A DNA stretch of 64,000 bases from Halobacillus_A sp043497005 (GTDB lineage: Bacteria > Bacillota > Bacilli > Bacillales > Halobacillaceae). How positions within the stretch are numbered: the stretch's first letter is position 1; each line of letters begins with the position of its first letter. This document shows positions 51,478 through 59,222 of the stretch, one piece after another. Position numbers and translations under genes: made by a program. Where the stretch lies: NCBI RefSeq assembly GCF_043497005.1, contig NZ_JBIEKE010000002.1, forward strand, positions 124,001-188,000, written 5' to 3'. The notes beneath the pieces were generated by a model. The model made no database searches and was not told the DNA's origin. It saw only the letters and a program-made list of their open reading frames with translations.

Positions 51478-52614
51478 GTGAGAATTCACGTTGTGCAAAA
51501 AGGTGATACGTTGTGGAAAATTTCAAAAAAATATGGGGTGGACTTTGAGGAATTAAAGTCAGTGAACTCTCAATTATCTAATCCTGATATGATCATGCCG
51601 GGGATGAAGATTAAAGTTCCTCAAGGAAAAAAACAAGTAAAAAAAGAAGCACCAAAGAAAGAAGCCCCTAAAAAAGAAATGCCAATGAAGGAAATGCCTA
51701 AAAAAGAAATGCCTAAAAAAGAGACGCCAAAGAAAGAGATGCCTAAAAAAGAAATGCCGAAACCAAAACCTGCACCAAAGCCGATGCCTCAGATCAAAGA
51801 GGACGAAAAAATGCCGAAGCCTGCTCCAATAATGGAAAAGCCAATGATGCCGATTCAAATGAATATGCCAATTCAAATGCCTATGGACCAGCACATGCAA
51901 AATTATTATACTACTTTCCACTTGCCTCAAATGCCTATGCCGGAAAAAGGAAAACCAAAAGGAAAGATAAAAGGGAAAGCTAAAGAGCAAATAAAGGCTA
52001 AGGAGAATGTAAAAGCAAAACAAATGGAAGAAGTGCATGAGGAAAGTACGGAATACTACCAGCCTAAACACGAAAACCAGCCTCATGCTCAAGCACTTCC
52101 ATATTGTCCTCCAATGCATATGCCGTATCATTCGAGCCCATGGGATTATTTCTGGTGCCCTCCTTACCCTGTAATGGGGATGCATCATCAGCCAATGAAC
52201 CAACCAATGAACCAGCCAATGAATTACCCTATGCCCAATCATCCAATGGTTAACCATCCTATGATGCACCAACCAATGGGTAATCAACCGATGATGCATC
52301 ATCCAATGGGTAACCAGCCAATGCCATATGTTCAAGGGATGCATAATGAGGAGTCGTCACCCGAGTATATGATGGGTGAAGGAGAGGGAGACTGCGGGTG
52401 TGGAGCGAAGAAGCCTATGAATGAGTATATGAGCTTTGAAAACCAGCCCAATCCCCAAATGATGGCACCTAATATGAATGGTTGGTATCCTCACCCCATG
52501 ATGAATGGGAATGATCAAATGAGAGGCTTTTTCACACAACCTGTCCAACAGCCACCAGTGCATAACTGGCAAGAAAACGAATCGTGGCAGGATGATGATG
52601 GAGATGACACCTAA
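51478..52614 (+). CDS. safA: SafA-like spore coat assembly protein
   Basis: A 378-residue coat morphogenetic protein that binds the cortex via LysM and recruits inner coat proteins with SpoVID. An N-terminal LysM domain (HVVQKGDTLWKISKKYG to MIMPGMKIKVP, about 3-46) is followed by a lysine-rich block of PKKEMP-type repeats (about 50-100), a basic linker, a His/Met/Pro-rich tract of QPMN, NHPM and NQPM units (about 235-290), then GDCGCGAKK. The frame opens at 51436, but GTG 51478 follows GGAAAGGAG and starts right at the LysM. The long minus-strand frame over this gene is a compositional shadow. Confidence 0.9.
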   Translation: MRIHVVQKGDTLWKISKKYGVDFEELKSVNSQLSNPDMIMPGMKIKVPQGKKQVKKEAPKKEAPKKEMPMKEMPKKEMPKKETPKKEMPKKEMPKPKPAPKPMPQIKEDEKMPKPAPIMEKPMMPIQMNMPIQMPMDQHMQNYYTTFHLPQMPMPEKGKPKGKIKGKAKEQIKAKENVKAKQMEEVHEESTEYYQPKHENQPHAQALPYCPPMHMPYHSSPWDYFWCPPYPVMGMHHQPMNQPMNQPMNYPMPNHPMVNHPMMHQPMGNQPMMHHPMGNQPMPYVQGMHNEESSPEYMMGEGEGDCGCGAKKPMNEYMSFENQPNPQMMAPNMNGWYPHPMMNGNDQMRGFFTQPVQQPPVHNWQENESWQDDDGDDT

Positions 52615-53566
52615 CTTAAATAAAGGCGATTCTTACACGGATCGCCTTTTTAAATGGTTGGGGAATAGAAAAGACTTACATGTTAAGAAAATGGTTGAGA
52701 TAAAACCAAAAATTTATAAAATTTGGGTAGGGGATCGGTGCTATTTATTAAAGGGTTATCGTCGCTCTAATATTTTATTGCAGCAAATAGATTTTTTTCA
52801 AAATTGGAATCATGCTAGTGAATTAGCTGCTAGACCATCTAAATTTCCTACTGGAGAAAAGAGCGTTAGTAAGCTTGGGTGTGAGTGGGGATTATTTGAA
52901 TGGATTGAAGGGCGACATGCAGATTTTAATGAAAAAGAAGATCGGTTGAAAGTTTATAGTTGTTTGAGGAAATTCCACCGCACCTCTGAGGGCATAGAAA
53001 TGATGTCAATACCTAGAGATCCTCTTTATATTAAATGGGAACGCCGCTTGGAACAGTTTAAGACGACACAAGAGATATTTATTAGTTATAATAAAAAAAC
53101 CTTTTTTGAAGAGGTTTATACGACAACAGAACGCCTGCTCTATGCATTTTCACTTTTTCAATGGGGAGAGATGGAGAGGGACGCCTGGGAAAAGCACCAG
53201 TGGCTGCATGGAGATGTCGCCCATCATAACTTCATTGTTGATACCAGTAACCGAGTGAAAATGATAGACTTTGACCTTCTTCATGTGGGGCCTAAGGTAT
53301 ATGACGAAATTCAGTTAGCCCATCGTTTTCTGCCTTTTCTTGAGGATAAAAAGACTTCTTTTTTTAAACTCTTCCACCAAGTAGAATTTCCGCAAATCTG
53401 GTTGAGCGGCATATTAGTGCCAGCTGATTTAATTCGGGAGTGGTTATACGGTTATAATAAGTATAGAAGAGGTGATGGCTCGCTTTCCAGCCATTTAGAT
53501 AAATTTGAAGAAGCATGGCTGCGTCGGAAACCGTTTGTCCGGTATACAGAATTCATGCTAAGATAA
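52592..53566 (+). CDS. CotS/YutH-like protein-kinase-fold spore coat protein
   Basis: A 324-residue protein of the aminoglycoside phosphotransferase-like fold. HGDVAHHNFIVD (about 202-213) is the catalytic-loop motif and KMIDFDLLH (about 220-228) carries the metal-binding Asp. The N-lobe has LLKGY as the probable nucleotide Lys region. This is the CotS/YsxE/YutH group found in spore coats. It starts inside the last codons of safA; several ATG codons (52592, 52595, 52598, 52604) are possible, none with a good ribosome site, suggesting translation coupled to safA. It may fill the role of YsxE, which is missing next to spoVID. Confidence 0.82.
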   Translation: MMMEMTPNLNKGDSYTDRLFKWLGNRKDLHVKKMVEIKPKIYKIWVGDRCYLLKGYRRSNILLQQIDFFQNWNHASELAARPSKFPTGEKSVSKLGCEWGLFEWIEGRHADFNEKEDRLKVYSCLRKFHRTSEGIEMMSIPRDPLYIKWERRLEQFKTTQEIFISYNKKTFFEEVYTTTERLLYAFSLFQWGEMERDAWEKHQWLHGDVAHHNFIVDTSNRVKMIDFDLLHVGPKVYDEIQLAHRFLPFLEDKKTSFFKLFHQVEFPQIWLSGILVPADLIREWLYGYNKYRRGDGSLSSHLDKFEEAWLRRKPFVRYTEFMLR

Positions 53567-53588
53567 ATACTATCTTAAGTGTGAAAGG

Positions 53589-54338
53589 ATGAACATTCAG
53601 GTGGAGCAAAAAGTTGATAAAATCGTGCAGTGGTTGAGAATGCAAGCCGAGCAAGCAAATGTTGATGGACTTTTAGTAGGTGTAAGTGGAGGCATTGACT
53701 CAGCAGTAGTAGCTCATTTAATAAAGCGTGCATACCCTGAACATTCGTTAGGAGTTATTATGCCATGTAAAAGTAATCCAGAAGATCAAGACCACGCGCA
53801 AAAAGTAATAGATTCTTGTGATATTCAATCGATGGTGGTGGATCTTACAGAAACTCATGACGTTATGTTTCGGAACATAGTCAAACAATTAAAGTTAAAT
53901 GAAGCGTATAACGATGAACAAGAAAAAATAGCTGATGCAAATCTGCGAGCCCGCCTAAGAATGAGTACCCTTTACACGGTAGCTACAAATCATCGTTATT
54001 TAGTTGTGGGCACGGATAATGCAGCTGAATGGTATACAGGCTACTTTACTAAGTTTGGTGATGGGGGAGTTGATTTAGTACCCCTGGTAAATTTAACTAA
54101 AGGTGAAGTTCGTGAGATGGCTCAGTTCTTAGGAGTACCAGATGAAATTGTAAATAAAAAGCCTAGCGCTGGGTTGTGGGAAGGCCAAACAGACGAAAAT
54201 GAAATGGGTACCAGTTATGATATGATTGATCGTCATTTAAAAGGGGAGAGCATACCTGATAAAGACCGGAAGATCATTGAATCCATGCATAAACGTACAG
54301 CTCATAAACGTAATATTGCTCCTGGTCCGCCGCGATAA
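53589..54338 (+). CDS. nadE: NH3-dependent NAD+ synthetase
   Basis: Last step of NAD synthesis: amidates deamido-NAD using ATP and ammonia. It has 249 residues, the short form without a glutaminase domain. The PP-loop is GVSGGIDSAVV near residue 32. VGTDNAAEWYTGYFTKFGDGG and KPSAGLWEGQTDE are the substrate and ATP loops. ATG 53589 with GTGAAAGG upstream. It follows the CotS-like gene after 22 bases. Confidence 0.95.
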   Translation: MNIQVEQKVDKIVQWLRMQAEQANVDGLLVGVSGGIDSAVVAHLIKRAYPEHSLGVIMPCKSNPEDQDHAQKVIDSCDIQSMVVDLTETHDVMFRNIVKQLKLNEAYNDEQEKIADANLRARLRMSTLYTVATNHRYLVVGTDNAAEWYTGYFTKFGDGGVDLVPLVNLTKGEVREMAQFLGVPDEIVNKKPSAGLWEGQTDENEMGTSYDMIDRHLKGESIPDKDRKIIESMHKRTAHKRNIAPGPPR

Positions 54339-54358
54339 ATCCCTAAAATTAACAGACT

Positions 54359-54406
54359 AAAACATTCTCCTTTTTCACATAGTATGGAAAAAGGAGAATG
54401 TTTTTT
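54359..54406 (+). terminator. nadE terminator that contains the next gene's ribosome site
   Basis: An 18-bp perfect stem (54359-54376 with 54387-54404), ten-base loop, with T to 54406. The AAGGAG of the lipoprotein gene (54391-54396) lies in the 3' arm, so transcripts arriving from nadE both terminate and hide this site. Confidence 0.88.
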
Positions 54407-54967
54407 ATGTATTATAAAGTGACAATTTTTATTGGTTTCGTTATGCTGGTTAGTGCTTGTGGCAATGATATTCCTGATAAAGCTAATGAAAGTCAAGGGG
54501 AAGAATTGTATCAGCCCATAGAGTATACGGAGGATGACGGAAAAAAGGAAGGCAGCCAAATTCCGACGGGAGAAGATCAATACTTTAAACGGACGAGTCA
54601 AGATGAAATGAGAGAAACTAAATATTCTAAAACCAATCGTTCGCATGATAATGCATTTAATAACGAAGAGTCGATGGCTATTACTCAAGAGGTTAACGAA
54701 CTTAAAGAAATTACAATGACACAGGCTTTTACGAATGGAGAAAAAGCGTATGTTGCGGTAATGGTAAATCCATATGACTGGCGAGATGATGATATTGAGG
54801 AGAAAGTATTAGAAAAAGCTCAGGCTGTTACCGATCTACCAGTGGTCGTTTATACAAACATTAACTCTTGGGAGAAAAAGAAAGATGTTAATGCCAGAAA
54901 AGCTGCAGATGAAACTCCTGATAAAGTAAGAGAGCGTATTAGAGACTTTTTTAAAGAGAATGAGTAG
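54407..54967 (+). CDS. YhcN/YlaJ-family spore lipoprotein
   Basis: A 186-residue lipoprotein. Signal peptide with lipobox LVSAC (Cys about 19), a hydrophilic spacer, then a YhcN/YlaJ domain (about 95-180: AYVAVMVNPYDWRDDDIEEKV to VVVYTNINSWEKK). Members are spore proteins in B. subtilis (YhcN, YlaJ, and CoxA next to safA). ATG 54407 is used, ten bases after AAGGAG. That site is buried in a hairpin unless transcription begins inside it. Confidence 0.83.
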   Translation: MYYKVTIFIGFVMLVSACGNDIPDKANESQGEELYQPIEYTEDDGKKEGSQIPTGEDQYFKRTSQDEMRETKYSKTNRSHDNAFNNEESMAITQEVNELKEITMTQAFTNGEKAYVAVMVNPYDWRDDDIEEKVLEKAQAVTDLPVVVYTNINSWEKKKDVNARKAADETPDKVRERIRDFFKENE

Positions 54968-55046
54968 AACGATACCCATTTAATTTGGAATGATTTATGT
55001 GGTATATTGAGAAAGGAAAAGAATTGCTCCAAGGGAGGAGATACCT

Positions 55047-55799
55047 ATGGCTGGTCATTCCAAATGGAATAATATTAAGCGTCGTAAAGGCGCTCAAGAT
55101 GCAAAAAAAGGTAAACTGTTTATGAAACACGCCCGAGAAATATTTATGGCGGCCAGAGAAAGCGGCGGAGATCCGGAAATGAATGCAAACCTCCGTATAG
55201 CTGTAGATAAAGCAAAATCAAATAATATGCCCAATGATAATATTGACCGGGCCATTAAAAAAGCAACAGGAGATCTTGATGGGGTGAATTACGAAGAATT
55301 CATCTATGAAGGGTATGGGCCTGGCGGTGTTGCAGTAATGGTGAAAGTGTTAACGGATAATAAGAACCGTACGGCAGCAGAAGTTCGCCATGCATTTAAT
55401 AAGAATGACGGCAACCTTGGGGAAAATGGTTGTGTAGCATTTATGTTTAACCGTAAAGGTTATTTAGTCATCGATCGTACAAGTACAGAAATTGATGAAG
55501 AGGAATTACTTTTAGAGGTCATTGAAGCAGGCGGTGAAGAATTAGAATCTAGGGAAGATCAATTCGAAATCTTTACTGCTCCTGAAGATTTTAGTGAAGT
55601 GAAATCCGTTTTAGAAGATAATGAGCATACATTTGAGACTGCAGAAGTAACAATGTTCCCTACTACTTATACGCATGTAGATGAAGAGGTTGTCTCCAAA
55701 ATGCTTACTCTAATTGATATGCTTGAAGATAATGATGATGTTCAAGAGGTGTATCACAATCTAGATGCCGATGAAGAAGTATTAGAGAAACTATCATAA
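55047..55799 (+). CDS. yebC: YebC/PmpR/TACO1-family protein
   Basis: A 250-residue protein beginning MAGHSKWNNIKRRKGAQDAKK, the family hallmark, with all three domains. Long annotated as transcriptional regulators; recent work on the family links it to translation of difficult sequences. Equivalent to B. subtilis YrbC by position. ATG 55047 follows AAGGGAGGAG. Confidence 0.96.
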   Translation: MAGHSKWNNIKRRKGAQDAKKGKLFMKHAREIFMAARESGGDPEMNANLRIAVDKAKSNNMPNDNIDRAIKKATGDLDGVNYEEFIYEGYGPGGVAVMVKVLTDNKNRTAAEVRHAFNKNDGNLGENGCVAFMFNRKGYLVIDRTSTEIDEEELLLEVIEAGGEELESREDQFEIFTAPEDFSEVKSVLEDNEHTFETAEVTMFPTTYTHVDEEVVSKMLTLIDMLEDNDDVQEVYHNLDADEEVLEKLS

Positions 55800-55816
55800 T
55801 GTAATACCTCTTATAA

Positions 55817-55857
55817 AAGCTGTTGTTTCTGAGCATACTAGAGACAACAGCTTCTTT
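55817..55857 (+). terminator. yebC terminator
   Basis: A 14-bp stem with one G-T pair (55817-55830 with 55840-55853), nine-base loop, short CTTT tail. Confidence 0.65.
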
Positions 55858-55873
55858 ATGAGGAGGTAAAATT

Positions 55874-56197
55874 GTGTACACTATTTGGATGACAATTATT
55901 ATGATCATAGGTATGGCTCTTCAGCCGGCTTCGGCCAATATAGAGAAGGATGCCAGCCATCATAGTTATGCCAGTTCTTCAACTTTTAATAAAGCTATTC
56001 CAGCCTTTGCGTATTTAGAGCCATTAGAATTAAAAGTTATTCTTAAAACGTATGACCAGGAAGAATTAATAGATACCAAGGTGAAAAGTGAAAAGATATG
56101 GGCAATGGAGGATTTTTGGACTCAATATGATGGCTGGGTTGTAGAAGAGCAGAGAATCGGTGAAATTGTTTTTCAACGCCAACTTGAACGCACGTGA
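55874..56197 (+). CDS. bofC: BofC-like intercompartmental signalling protein, first domain only
   Basis: A 107-residue exported protein. Signal peptide to about residue 22 (IIMIIGMALQPASA), then the BofC N-terminal domain (about 50-103: VILKTYDQEELIDTK, EKIWAMEDFWTQYDGW, IGEIVFQR). B. subtilis BofC (about 170 aa) has a second C-terminal domain that is absent here, and a terminator follows the stop at once. BofC restrains the SpoIVB protease that triggers SpoIVFB, encoded at 44.6 kb. The start is GTG 55874 with AGGAGG upstream. Confidence 0.85.
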   Translation: MYTIWMTIIMIIGMALQPASANIEKDASHHSYASSSTFNKAIPAFAYLEPLELKVILKTYDQEELIDTKVKSEKIWAMEDFWTQYDGWVVEEQRIGEIVFQRQLERT

Positions 56198-56204
56198 AAA
56201 GTAG

Positions 56205-56232
56205 AAAACCGCTGAAAGATGGCGGTTTTTTT
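56205..56232 (+). terminator. bofC terminator
   Basis: AAAACCGC (56205-56212) pairs with GCGGTTTT (56222-56229), followed by more T. Confidence 0.88.
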
Positions 56233-56317
56233 CTATGGGTTCGTGCTTATGCGAACATGTGCTTGTGTGTTACAATGAAATGTAGATTATTAATTCGAAA
56301 ATAGAGGGGAATGCACC

Positions 56318-56935
56318 ATGATCGCCTATATAAAAGGGAATGTAACATCAATTGACGAAGAAGCAATTGCGATTGAAACGCAGGGAGTGGGCTACGAAAT
56401 CTTATGTGCGAATCCATTTAGCTTTCAATCAGACTTACATAAAGAGATTAAAGTTCATACGTATCATTACGTAAGAGAAGACCAACAACTTCTGTTCGGC
56501 TTTAAGAAAAAGGAAGACAAGTTGTTATTTGCTAAACTGTTGAACGTGTCAGGAATTGGACCTAAAGGAGCTCTCGCAATCTTAGGCAGTGTCAGTGTGC
56601 CAGAGTTTGTTTCTGCAATAGAACAAGAAGATGATAAATATTTAACGAGGTTTCCTGGAGTAGGAAAAAAAACAGCCCGCCAAATGATTTTAGATTTAAA
56701 AGGCAAGCTGATCGTATGGCTGCCTGATGAGCAAAATGAACAAACGATCTTCTTCGAAGAGGCTGGATCAGATAAGCAGAAAAGAGAGTATATTGATGAA
56801 GCACTGGAAGCATTGAAAGCCTTAGGCTATTCGGATAAAGAGCTTAAAACGGTTAAGCCTGAACTAGTCAAAGCAAATCACAGTAGTGTGGATGATTATA
56901 TCAGGCAGGGTTTACAGTTACTAATGAAAGTATAA
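56318..56935 (+). CDS. ruvA: Holliday junction helicase subunit RuvA
   Basis: Binds Holliday junctions and loads RuvB. It has 205 residues. OB-fold domain (MIAYIKGNVTSID), double helix-hairpin-helix (LLNVSGIGPKGALAIL, LTRFPGVGKKTARQMI), and a flexible linker to the RuvB-binding C-terminus (EALEALKALGYSDKE). ATG 56318 with AGAGGGGA upstream. Confidence 0.98.
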   Translation: MIAYIKGNVTSIDEEAIAIETQGVGYEILCANPFSFQSDLHKEIKVHTYHYVREDQQLLFGFKKKEDKLLFAKLLNVSGIGPKGALAILGSVSVPEFVSAIEQEDDKYLTRFPGVGKKTARQMILDLKGKLIVWLPDEQNEQTIFFEEAGSDKQKREYIDEALEALKALGYSDKELKTVKPELVKANHSSVDDYIRQGLQLLMKV

Positions 56936-56954
56936 TGGAAAGGAGGTATAAAGA

Positions 56955-57956
56955 ATGGAAGACCGGATGATCTCTGGAGAACAACAAGAGACGGAACGGG
57001 ATATAGAGTTGAGTTTACGCCCAGAATGGCTGCGTCAATATATTGGGCAAGATAAAACGAAAGAGAATCTGCACATTTTCATTGAAGCGGCTAAGATGCG
57101 CGAAGAACCTTTAGATCATACACTTTTGTACGGGCCGCCTGGCTTGGGTAAGACGACGCTCGCTTCGATTATTGCGAATGAGATGAATGTACAATTTCGA
57201 ACAACAGCCGGCCCAGCTATCGAACGTGCGGGAGATTTAGCTGCTATTCTTTCCTCCCTGGAGGCTGGAGATGTACTCTTTATTGATGAAATTCATCGGT
57301 TGCCGCGTTCAGTGGAAGAGATATTATACCCCGCGATGGAGGACTTTTGCTTAGATATTGTAGTGGGGACGGGTCCAAGTGCTCGGTCGGTCAGACTGGA
57401 TCTGCCGCCATTTACTTTAGTGGGTGCTACTACTCGTGCAGGGCTGCTTTCCGCACCATTAAGAGACCGTTTTGGTGTACACAGCCGATTAGATTACTAT
57501 GACACTAAAGCACTGTGTGCCATTGTAGAAAGAACAGCAGATATTTTTCATATTGGAATAGATAGTGAAGCGGCTGCTGAAGTCGCTCGCCGCTCAAGAG
57601 GCACCCCGAGGATTGCGAATCGCTTGCTTAAACGAGTGAGGGATATTGCACAAGTACGAGGAGAATCGGTTATTTCAAATGATACAACACAAACAGCTCT
57701 AAAAATGCTGCAAGTGGATGGAGAAGGCTTAGATCACATTGATCATAAGTTTCTTTTAGCCATTATCGACAGCTTCAGGGGAGGCCCTGTCGGTCTTGAT
57801 ACGATTTCTGCTACCATAGGTGAAGAATCTCAAACCATCGAGGATGTATATGAGCCATTTCTGCTGCAAACCGGCTTCATTCAGCGTACTCCTCGAGGGA
57901 GAGTCGTCACTCCTAAAGCATACGCACACTTTAACCGGGAGGTGCCGAGCTCTTGA
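56955..57956 (+). CDS. ruvB: Holliday junction helicase motor RuvB
   Basis: AAA+ motor for branch migration. It has 333 residues. Walker A GPPGLGKTT, Walker B LFIDEIHR, sensor VGATTRAG, Arg finger region APLRDRFG, and a C-terminal winged helix. AAAGGAGG lies before the ATG. Overlaps the next small gene by four bases. Confidence 0.98.
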   Translation: MEDRMISGEQQETERDIELSLRPEWLRQYIGQDKTKENLHIFIEAAKMREEPLDHTLLYGPPGLGKTTLASIIANEMNVQFRTTAGPAIERAGDLAAILSSLEAGDVLFIDEIHRLPRSVEEILYPAMEDFCLDIVVGTGPSARSVRLDLPPFTLVGATTRAGLLSAPLRDRFGVHSRLDYYDTKALCAIVERTADIFHIGIDSEAAAEVARRSRGTPRIANRLLKRVRDIAQVRGESVISNDTTQTALKMLQVDGEGLDHIDHKFLLAIIDSFRGGPVGLDTISATIGEESQTIEDVYEPFLLQTGFIQRTPRGRVVTPKAYAHFNREVPSS

Positions 57957-58177
57957 CGGGCATGGGTAAAGTCTTTATTGTAATAGGGGTTGTATTTATT
58001 GTTATCGGTTTAATATGGAGTTTGTTTGGCAAACTACCTGGGGATGTTAGTTTTAAGAAGGGGCCAGTGACGGTATATTTTCCAATTATGACTTCCATTA
58101 TAGTAAGTGTTGTGTTGACACTTATTTTTTTAGTAAAATGCGATAGAGCAAGAATAGGAGCTTCACATGGATATTAA
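57953..58177 (+). CDS. DUF2905-family small membrane protein
   Basis: A 74-residue protein with two membrane helices (about 6-25 and 45-62) separated by GKLPGDVSFKKGPVTVYFPI, the DUF2905 signature. Function unknown. The start is TTG 57953 because GGGAGGTG lies seven bases before it; ATG 57962 is also possible. Overlaps ruvB by four bases and queA by 11, so it is translated as part of that operon. Confidence 0.85.
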   Translation: MTGMGKVFIVIGVVFIVIGLIWSLFGKLPGDVSFKKGPVTVYFPIMTSIIVSVVLTLIFLVKCDRARIGASHGY

Positions 58178-59192
58178 TGCATATGATTTTCATTTACCAG
58201 AGGAATTAATTGCTCAAGTTCCTTTGAAGGATCGAACTTCTTCTAAGCTTATGGTACTTGATCGTGAGAAAAAAAATATAGAGCACCAACGTTTTTCGGA
58301 CATTACAAATTATCTGCAAAAGGGAGATTGTCTTGTTCTTAATGACACTCGTGTTCTTCCAGCAAGGCTATATGGTGCCAAAGAAGACACGGACGGAAAA
58401 ATTGAAGTTCTACTTCTGCATCAAACATCAGGTGATGAATGGGAAGTACTTGTAAAGCCGGCAAAAAAAGTGAAAAAAGGCACTCGAATTGTTTTTGGAA
58501 ATGGACAGCTTGTTGCTGAATGCACAGAAATTCAAGAGCATGGAGGTCGAAAAGTTATATTCTCATATGATGGGATTTTTCTCGAAGTTTTGGAATCTTT
58601 AGGAGAGATGCCGCTTCCTCCATATATAAAAGAACAATTATCCGATCAGGAGAGGTATCAAACGGTTTATGCAAGGGAGGAAGGGTCTGCTGCTGCGCCT
58701 ACAGCAGGTTTGCACTTTACGAACGAGCTGATTGAAGAGCTTGAAAAAAAAGGGGTGGAAATGGTTTATTTGACATTGCACGTGGGGCTTGGAACGTTCC
58801 GCCCAGTGAGTGTCGATAATGTTGAGGAACACGAAATGCACGCTGAGTTCTATCAGTTAAGTGATGAATCAGCGAAAAAATTAAATAAAATTAGGAAAAA
58901 CAACGGTCGAATCATTTCTGTAGGAACCACCTCTACTAGGACGTTAGAGACGATCGTACGTGATCATGGGAAATTTAAGGAAGCCAGCGGATGGACAGAT
59001 ATTTTTATTTATCCACCTTATCAGTTGCAGGCAATCGATGGACTAATTACAAACTTTCATTTACCAAAATCTACCCTGATTATGCTAGTCAGTGCGTTTG
59101 CTGGGCGGGACTTTATACTTGATGCTTACCAAAAAGCCGTTGACGAAAGTTACAGGTTCTTTAGTTTTGGCGATGCAATGTTTATTTTTTAA
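58167..59192 (+). CDS. queA: S-adenosylmethionine:tRNA ribosyltransferase-isomerase QueA
   Basis: Builds epoxyqueuosine on tRNA from SAM. It has 341 residues. FHLPEELIAQ, VLNDTRVLPARL, the TAGLHFT loop and TNFHLPKSTLIMLVSAFAG (in part) are family motifs. ATG 58167 with AGGAG upstream, inside the end of the DUF2905 gene. Paired with tgt, 30 bases downstream. Confidence 0.98.
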   Translation: MDINAYDFHLPEELIAQVPLKDRTSSKLMVLDREKKNIEHQRFSDITNYLQKGDCLVLNDTRVLPARLYGAKEDTDGKIEVLLLHQTSGDEWEVLVKPAKKVKKGTRIVFGNGQLVAECTEIQEHGGRKVIFSYDGIFLEVLESLGEMPLPPYIKEQLSDQERYQTVYAREEGSAAAPTAGLHFTNELIEELEKKGVEMVYLTLHVGLGTFRPVSVDNVEEHEMHAEFYQLSDESAKKLNKIRKNNGRIISVGTTSTRTLETIVRDHGKFKEASGWTDIFIYPPYQLQAIDGLITNFHLPKSTLIMLVSAFAGRDFILDAYQKAVDESYRFFSFGDAMFIF

Positions 59193-59222
59193 TGAGATGG
59201 CTTGTAAGAAAGGAACGAAAAC

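Noticed and set aside
51574..52344. Long minus-strand open frame of 256 codons rich in His, Trp, Phe and Arg
   Set aside because: It lies wholly antisense to safA. Its composition is what the complement of Met/Pro/Lys repeats gives. It has no ribosome site and no recognisable domain.
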